A stretch of 64,000 nt of DNA from Xenopus tropicalis (taxonomy: Eukaryota > Chordata > Amphibia > Anura > Pipidae): the NCBI RefSeq assembly GCF_000004195.4, contig NC_030683.2:66514764-66578763 (forward strand), written 5' to 3'. The translations under genes and the position numbers were made by a program. Under the pieces are notes generated by a model, which did no database searches, was not told where the DNA came from, and was given only the letters and a program-made list of their open reading frames with translations. Numbering within the stretch: the stretch's first letter is position 1; every line of letters starts with the position of its first letter. Below are positions 56,205 through 64,000 of this stretch, piece by piece.

Positions 56205-56452
56205 TAAAGTTAGCTTTTCAGTTATCTGTTAATCAAAATCTGACTTTGACTCCTGCATGAAAAGAAAATGCTTGCTGATACATAGATAATGAAGAGCAAC
56301 TTGAATATATCAGAAACAATAAAGAATTTTTTATTGATTATACTTAGCAAGTTTATTATTTCCATGGAATGAAGTTTATATTACATTTTTATTTTTGCAA
56401 GTTACTCCTTTAATGAGTAAACATATTACAGCAAAACAAAAAATGGCAGTAC

Positions 56453-56655
56453 AGGTATGGGATCATTATTTAAAAACCTGGAGGCTCTGAATTACGGGAT
56501 GGCCATCTCCCATAGACTTCATTCAGCAAATAATTATAATATTTCATATAATTAATATGATATCAATCATATTAGGTTTATATAATGTTTAAATTATTTT
56601 AAGCAGACTTAAGAAATGGAGATCTATATTACAGAAAATTCCAGGTCTCAAACAT
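56453..56655. repeat. Degenerate TA-flanked MITE (CAGGTATGGGA family)
   Basis: Left end CAGGTATGGGATCATTATTT, then GAATTACGGGATGGCCATCT and CCCATAGACTTCATT. The right end is diverged. Confidence 0.5.
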
Positions 56656-57090
56656 TTTTAAAATAATTCTGGGCGGACTGATAACCACCACGTTCTTTTC
56701 CACTTTTGTACCCTGCCTGCACTTTCATTATCATTCCCTATCCCACCTACTACCCCCTAACTTGTATGCTATTCAGACTTAGGGAGCATCAGAAGGCACA
56801 AGTTTTAGCAAAGCCTTGTGTTTTAAGCCTGCCTGATACTGCTGAACTTTGCACCTTGTACAGCGAAAGCAATGCCCTGGACACATAAGTTAATGAGCCC
56901 TAAAATGCTTTATATTAAAGTGTAATAATGCATTGTTCCATTGTCAAAGAATAAGCCAGCTGTGGAGGTTACTGTGGGAGTATATACATGGACAGAGAGA
57001 AAGGCTGCTATATGGGTTAAGTAATTTACTCTAAATATAGTTCAAAGTATTGTAAATTTTAAATGGAATGTTTATGTTCCCATTTATTAC

Positions 57091-57354
57091 CACTGATGAG
57101 TGAATTTTTTTGCAAGGCATGTATTCGCTGCAAAATTACTAATTTTTTCATTGGTTAATTTTATTTTCAAAACTGCTGTTAAAAATTTACTGCAACAAAG
57201 AATTTAGTGAGAAAAAAGTTGTGGTCACATCAAAAAAAGTCATGGTTGTGGCAAAAAGGTCACGCAGTAGCTTTGTTTTGTTTTTGCCATTTTGCACATT
57301 TTTCAGCAGTTTCTCGAATTTTTAGCAAAACGGAACAGATTCACTCATTACTAA
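57091..57354. repeat. MITE with TGATGAGTGAAT ends
   Basis: Left CACTGATGAGTGAATT and right GATTCACTCATTACTAA are inverted. Same family as the fragment at 6723. Confidence 0.55.
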
Positions 57355-57453
57355 TTAGCATATGTAGGCAAGCGGCACTGAAGAGACGGTATGACACCCA
57401 AAAATAAACCCATTTGATGGCCCCCTTTCAGCCATTTTATGAAACAATTCACC

Positions 57454-57724
57454 CAGTGTCGGACTGGGGCCCCCAGGGGCCCTCCAGAAAACCTTAGACC
57501 ATGGGCCCACTCTACAAACTAATTTTCCTCCTAAAACCACTTTATTCTCCAAGTCTCTTTTATTTACATGCTAGCATCTATCCTTCCATCTATTTCTCCT
57601 TTGTTCCCATTCAGAAATGGGTAATAAGCATGAAACAGGCCAAATAGTCAGGAGCAGGAGGGCCCACTGACCCCTGGGCCCACCTGGAGTTTTCCTGGTA
57701 TCCTGGTGGGCAAGTCCGACACTG
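57454..57724. mobile_element. hAT-type MITE
   Basis: 271 bp with inverted ends CAGTGTCGGACTGGG and CAAGTCCGACACTG and the perfect 8 bp target duplication AATTCACC (57446-57453 and 57725-57732). It contains GGGCCCAC phrases near both ends. No coding capacity. Confidence 0.9.
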
Positions 57725-57732
57725 AATTCACC

Positions 57733-60700
57733 ATTTAACAGCAAACAGTCTTTCACTCAGGGGTGTAAGGATGCAGATCTTGCAACTGCTCATCATCCCA
57801 GGAGATACAAGGGGCCCAGACTGATAATCAGTTTCATTATATGTTTACAAAAAAATATTTCATTCCCAAAGTTAATGGGGCCCTAAAAATTATCTTTGGG
57901 CCCAGAAACACGGGGAGGCCCATTTAGCAACACTCCTATTTCCTGGTTTTTAAAACCACGGTTAAACTCAATTTCTTTAAAACCACAAGTGATTAAGTAA
58001 AACAACCTCTTAAAAAGCATGAATGAAAAAACCATGGAAAAAAACCCGATAAACATGATTTTTTTGCATTTTTCAATAAATACCATGAAGCAAAATAATA
58101 TCTTTCAGTTGGAAACAGGATAGCTGTCCAATGACTTCTACATGATCTTGACAGCTGTTGAAGTTTTGTATTAGTGGTTTTCACAGTTTGGACGCTTAAA
58201 AAAATTACTAAATTCAAGTCTAAGAGCAAATAAACCATGAATCATGAAAAAAACTAATATATAAACGTTAGTTAATGGCCCACTTCAAACTGTGTTACTA
58301 AAGTTGAACAAGCAAAACCTGGACAATCGTTTTTTAAACAAATGTTATAACTTAAAAGGGTCATATTTGTGCCATTTTATAGGGCCTGTTAAATTAATGA
58401 ATGGCAAAGAATACACCTCTCTAATACATATCTGTTTACAACCCAGTTATTGATTGTAGTTATGAAGGTAAGCTGGCCTTGACCCGAGATTATTCAGCAT
58501 CTTGTCCAGAAGTCTTAGAATAACCCTGAACTGCTTGACAATAGTTTGCTACTACAAGTCTATGCCTGTAGAGGTTACCTAAAAATGGAAAACAGGTAAC
58601 TTAATTTGCTTAATTCACCTAATATTTTCCTAAAATACACTAAATGATGAAATGTAATTTTGCTTGGTTCTATGACAGTCAAAATTATAAAAATAAATAC
58701 TAGTTCCACGTGCAATTTAAATTACTGCAACGCTGACAACATTGGGTAATCATCGACAAGCTACACCTAATCAGTGTACTAGGAACACACCTTTACAAGA
58801 GCTAACACAACTACACATGCACTAAGCTTTATATACTGTATATCTAAAGGATTTAACTGAGGACTGATGCTATTTACCTTATCCCACAGTGAATTATCTT
58901 ATTGACAAATGGGGGTTTCAACTGAAAAATGTGGGACCACAATAATCTGTAAATGACTGGAAAAACAGACCACAATGAATTGGTGAGTGTAGAAAACAAT
59001 CACTGGGAATGAAGTGGTTGTTGCTTTTATCATGTAACTTTTAATGAACAAGATACATTTACCTTTGCCCGAGGTGCAAGTGAAATGCAGCAGAAATACA
59101 GTCAGCATTTATGAGGTTTAGTGATACTAGGAATTACACTGAAGGGTTGGACTTAATAAGAAGTTACTGTATACCTTCCAAACACAAATTAACTATGTGA
59201 CTATAAATAACTATAAATTAATTAAACTGGATCCATGGACTGGATCCTTAAAGAAAAAAGCAACTGCTTTGAGCTTGTCAGAGTAAAAAGTGATACCACA
59301 AACCACCCTCATATCAAGAGTTATAATCTTCATTAATTAAATAAATGAGTCAGTTACACTGCTATTTTGCTTGCCTTTATGAATCTACTCCTTAGGCTAG
59401 GCACAAGGTAACCCTTCACCCACATACTGCATAATAGTAATTATCTTAATATTCCACCTGTCCTTTATGCATATGACTCATCAAGATTGCCAAATGCACA
59501 ATAAAGGGATTTATGTGCTGGAGTTAAAGATTCATTCATTTATATAAGTTGATGTGCAGATGTTTTCAAGTCCCATAAATATCCCTTTTAGCATCTGATG
59601 TTTCATGTTCAAAGAGAAAACCTTCTCAACTGTCTAGCCTGGCCAGACATCACTTGTCAACTAATAACTCATGAAGCTTTGAGTGGCAATTTGCTTCTTT
59701 TGAGCCTCTAGTGGACTTCATTAGACACACTGAACTGCTAGTAAAATGTCTTGCTGAAAGTATTGATTGTAAAGTGTTTATTTTTTTTTTTACTCAGCAA
59801 ATCATTTTTCAGATAAAAAATCAAAAAAATAGTTAGGCCTATCTTATATCATGGACATTTAATGATGCCCAGAAGCACAAGCTGAAAAGCAAAACATAAG
59901 TATTTCTATATGAATACTAATGTAGTTGCTAAATTTGAACAATGATTTCAGGTTTACACTAATTTAGCTGCTATGTAATTTAGAGGTTAAAAAAGGCATG
60001 ATAAAACATTATAAAAACCTTTCTTACATCTTTGCTAGTTTATTCCCTGACATGCATTAATTTTAAAAGCCTCATACCTGAAAACAAATTTTGTATAGGG
60101 GAAAACTCATTGTGACTCCATGTTCACAAATCCTTGATTGATTTCAGTAAATGAAATTCCTTTCTGGGAAATGATCCTGCCCTGGAACACATCATAAATG
60201 AACATGTCAGGTTACTGCCCTTTTTATGTATTCTGATTATTCAAAGAGCTAATTGAATGACTGTAGAAAACTTGACCATCAACTGAAGTAATGTAAATGT
60301 CTGGAGATAATTCTTCCCTGGTATGTAAGTTGTTTTCTTGCCCATCATAGGTGTATGTTGAGCAAGTGTATGGGTATACAAATGCATTGTTGTTTTAATA
60401 GTGATTTTTTTAAAATGTTAGCATACTAATAAAGCTTGGACCTCTTATCAACTCTTATTTTTTACTCATTATAAGAATGTATGTGAATCCTCAGCCCAAT
60501 GCAATTTGTAGTTATGAAAATATAAACCCACTATAATGCCCTTCCAATAACCCATACAAACTGAACTGCAGTTTCTTTTAACTGTTCTTGACAAACAGTG
60601 TAATAAAATATAATGAAAACAAATGTCCAGTTTGTTTTGTACTCATTTATGTGGAAAAACTCACACACTGGAGGCATATATATTTATTTTATTTTCTGGT

Positions 60701-60842
60701 ATTTATATAGTTCTGACACATTTCTGCAGTGCTTAACAGAGATTTTACATCATTCACATCAGTCCCTGCCCCAGTGGAGCTTAGAATCAAAGGTCCCTGT
60801 CACATGCACACACACAGTAGGATCAATTGTATCAGGATTAAC
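57733..60842. other. Repeat-poor AT-rich sequence, nothing recognised
   Basis: The longest stretch in the window without a repeat I can pair. It has no coding frame with recognisable composition. It could hold conserved regulatory DNA, which cannot be judged from one sequence. Confidence 0.4.
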
Positions 60843-61269
60843 TTAAAGGAACAGTAACACCAAAAAATTAAAGCGTTTTAAAGTAAATGAAATATAATGT
60901 ACTGTTGCCCTGCACTGGTAAAAGTTGTGTGTTTTCTACAGTAACTCTACTATAGTTTATATATAATAAGCTGCTGTGTAGCCCCGGGGGCAGCCATTCA
61001 AGCTGGAAAAAGGGAGAAAAGGCACAGGTTACATAGCAGATAACTGATTAGCTCTGTATAATACAATAGTGTTTTATCTGTTATCTGCTAAGTGCCTGTG
61101 CCTTTTCTCCTTTGAATGGCTGCCCCCATGGCTACATAGCTGCATTCTTTATATAAACCATAGTAGTGTTTCTGAGGCAAAACACCAGTTATACCAGTGC
61201 AGGGCAGCAGTACATTATATTGGAATTTCTTTCATACACTTGAATTTTTTGGTGTTACTATTCCTTTAA
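60843..61269. mobile_element. Palindromic TTAA-type MITE
   Basis: 427 bp. The ends TTAAAGGAACAGTAACACC and GGTGTTACTATTCCTTTAA are inverted with one mismatch. Internal arms (TTTCTCC, TGGCTGCCCCC, CATTATAT and others) mirror each other around about 61060, so nearly the whole element is a palindrome. TTAA lies at both tips. Confidence 0.82.
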
Positions 61270-63079
61270 CCTGCCAGTATAATTTTGGAGTGTGGGTGGA
61301 AACCTGAAAAACTCAGAGGCAACCCACGCAGACACGGGGAGAACATAAACATTATACTATCTTTTCACCCTTGTGCCCACAAAAATGGAAGCTTTTTCTA
61401 ACATATGTTATATATATTTTTGGTATATTTTCCTGATTGCTGTATAGTATTACTGTATCTGAAAACACTTTTAGACATTCCGAAAATCTTTTGCTATTTG
61501 AACTCTGAGAGAGAAAGCCCTTCAGCTGTAGACTCAGAGGCAGAATAACAAGGTATGGAATGCAGTAAAGTTTTTTACATAGTGTTTAGAATATAGTTCA
61601 GCTTTACATCGAAAGTGAAAAGCACAAAGGTTTGATAAAGGAAAATAGGCTGTGGAGAGTGTCCCACTTGAGATTAGAAATATGGCAACTCCTACTTATG
61701 TCCTAATGCAAATATGCAAAGAAAAAATGTCCTGTGTACAGAGTGAGCTCCTGTCTGCCCTTAAATGTTACTGTCTATTTAGTGGAAATTAAAATACAGA
61801 TTACCACGACATACAGTACATATTTACATGTCACCTTCAAAATATGTACAATATTTTCTTGGAAATACTGTATTGAATATCCATGTAAAAAAATGCAGTT
61901 GTACAGTCGGATGGACCCTGTTGCATTGACTCCCTATGTGACAGTTAAGCAATCTAATTGCACACATGCAGAAAGACTTGCTCTTCTTGTTAAACTGGTG
62001 AATGATATCTGGACAAAGTTATAGCTAAATATTTTGTAGTGACTTTTGAAACATTTTCTAGTGTTTATTTGTTGTGAAGCAGGACCTGATTGCATAGTAA
62101 ATGTTAAACTTTAACAACTTTTGCTGCTAGCACTTTTCCTAAATACATTGTCAGTTGACAGAAACCTTGCTTAATTGATCTAGTTTTACATTGTATGTTA
62201 GAGTACAAATTGTCTGCAATTTAATTTTGGCAGGTAGCTTAAGGCTTACATGATTTAAAGTGCAGGCAATGAATCTGATTAAAATATTCCAGCTTTAAAT
62301 AGAATTATACTTTTTACTTGTCCCCATTCCACATTTTGTTTCCTAAAATCTGAAATTGCTGTATAGGCTAATATACCAAATATCCTTCATGGTGCTCAAT
62401 GATGTGCACCATTTAAAGATAATAATATCATGAAATATATTTCTTTAAAAATCCATGTTTATAATGTTATATTGCTTCTTTTGGTTGCAAATGCATCTCT
62501 CTGTTTATCATGTCAATTGAGTCCCTATAGTATATGCCTGGGCGTACACATAAAGATGAGCTTGTTTAATAACCTTGCCAAATAAGATGTTTGCCCAGTT
62601 TGGCCAAGTGGTAATCCAATCATTTGGCCCCTGAACCAAAGATTGGATCATAATGCATATCTATGGGGAACCATCAGAAGAGGATTGCATGAATTGGCCA
62701 ATGTGTTCCTCACACAGAGGGATATTCTAATTCTCCCTATAGATATTTGACCAATTTTCAGCTTAATGTCAATCGGGCAGGCCCCATACATGAGTCAATA
62801 AATTAATACATTGGTCTTAAGGAGCAGTCAGTTTATATCAGCCTGTTAATGACCAGTTTAACTCAGGGTAGTCATCAGTCTTCTGCTCTAAACTAAAAGT
62901 AAATCCTCTAATACACAGGACAATCCCAGTCTGTAGGAAGAAGTAAGGTGAATTGAAAAATATCACCTAAAGAGAAACAAATGATATGCATTTTAATCTG
63001 ACTACGAATTCTTGCAGAATTCAGTCATAAATAGTTATGTTGTTGGATATGTTGTTATTTTATAAATATGTTAATAATA
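61270..63079. other. AT-rich sequence, nothing recognised
   Basis: No supported features. Confidence 0.4.
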
Positions 63080-63083
63080 CAGG

Positions 63084-63398
63084 TATGGGACCCATTATCT
63101 AGAATGCTCGGGACCTGGGTTTTCCAGAGAAGGGGTCTTTCCATAATTTGGATCTCCTACCTTAAGTCTACTAAAAAATATTTAAACAGTATTTAAACCC
63201 AGTATTATTATTTTGGCTCCAATAAGGATTCATTATTTCTTAGTTGGGATCAATTACAAGGTACTGTTTTATTATTACAGAAAAAAAGGAAATCATTTTT
63301 AAAAATGTGAATCATTTGCTTAAAATGGAGTCTATGGGATATGGCCTTTCTGTAATTTGGAACTTTCTGGCTAATAGGTCTCTGGATAATGGGTCCAA
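63084..63398. mobile_element. TA-flanked MITE (CAGGTATGGGA family), diverged
   Basis: Left end CAGGTATGGGACCCATTATC at a TA, then GAATGCTCGGGACC, TTAGTTGGGATCAATTACAA and AAATGGAGTCTATGGGA in the same order as 36827-37150. The right tip is degenerate. Confidence 0.65.
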
Positions 63399-63639
63399 TT
63401 TTTACAAATATAAATAAGTGCAATTTTCAGTGTATGCTCCTCACAGAGTATAGGATGCGCATGTCAAGAATCACTGGTATGGATCAGGTGGCTGCTTCTT
63501 TCTCTTTCTCTGTTCGCAACCTGAAGTGTCGCTCCTGGGTTCAGCAGTCCTGCCCTGTATAGTGCTTCTCTCTCATTGCTTGCTGTTTGTGAGTGTATTG
63601 GGTGGTTTTTATTAAAGTAATTAAGCTTTTACACATAAG

Positions 63640-63830
63640 GCTGATGCCACACATGGCGTTTTTAAGCTGCGTTTTTTGTTCAGCCTAAAAACGCCGCACA
63701 AGCCACACAGCCCCTGACTATAGTGTTTTTCAGCCTAGTACTGGTGATGATGTAGCAAATCCCGTTTCCATGGTGCTAATAGTGCGAAATAGTAAAAAAC
63801 GCTGCGTATTTCAGCTAGGTCTGGCAGCTG
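63640..63830. repeat. Possible MITE end
   Basis: AGGCTGATGCCACACATGGC, then CGTTTTTAAGCTGCGTTTTT and a CpG-containing interior read like another dispersed element with a 'gatgccacac' end. The other end was not found before the window closes. Confidence 0.35.
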
Positions 63831-64000
63831 CCTTTGTGTATACATAGGAAAAGTTGGAAATTTACCTATATGAAGTGGTTTCTAATACTGCCTGAAACTA
63901 AGAGGTGGGAAAGCAGAGATTTGTGAGTTACAAGTGAACCAATTGGATGCCATATAAACCCAAGGGGGTCTGTAAGTAGATTGGCAATTGGAAAGGGATA

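Overview
This 64 kb window is eukaryotic, AT-rich intergenic or intronic DNA from an amphibian, most likely a Xenopus-type frog. The case rests on its repeats: a CR1 LINE with an octamer tail, Ngaro-type and DIRS-type tyrosine-recombinase retrotransposons, TTAA-flanked MITEs beginning TTAAAGG, and many hAT miniature elements. I recognise no host protein-coding gene, tRNA, rRNA or CRISPR array. Almost every convincing reading frame belongs to a transposable element.

Layout. 1-13 kb: MITEs (an 85 bp hairpin at 882-966, a hAT MITE at 3468-3758, TTAA-type and palindromic elements at 8.5-10.5 kb), a possible solo LTR (7438-8059) and a duplicated TATA-containing segment (11561-12297). 13-17 kb: a 530 bp palindromic MITE, several TTAA MITEs and a broken CR1 relic. 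17.3-24.9 kb: a hAT-like element split by two CR1 LINEs. One LINE is nearly full length with two frameshifts; the other is 5'-truncated. A 34 bp minisatellite that inverts midway lies beside them. 25.0-26.4 kb: a DIRS1-type element reduced to its inverted terminal repeats, internal complementary region and a recombinase fragment. 26.9-27.6 kb: a hAT element nested in a TA-flanked MITE. 28.6-35.3 kb: a complete Ngaro-type retrotransposon on the minus strand. 38.0-39.2 kb: a TTAA MITE carrying a 'solo' Ngaro terminal repeat. 39.6-42.1 kb: a decayed Ty3/gypsy LTR element. 42.6-64 kb: further MITEs, including a 1,036 bp hAT element with a G-rich minisatellite (45684-46719) and a nested pair of TTAA MITEs (53270-54265), in otherwise unassigned AT-rich DNA.

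The centrepiece is the Ngaro-type element (28576-35322). On the minus strand it reads A1, gag (zinc fingers), RT-RNase H, tyrosine recombinase, SGNH hydrolase, B1, A2, B2. No difference was seen where its A copies and its B copies were compared, and its frames are unbroken, so it looks recently inserted. Gag would package the RNA, RT-RNase H would copy it, and the recombinase would insert a circular DNA without target duplication. The hydrolase's role is unknown. The same window holds a recombined A-B relic of this family and an unfilled relative of its insertion site, which shows TSD-free insertion directly.

Limits: boundaries of degenerate repeats were judged by eye, and family names for MITEs come from termini and target duplications only.
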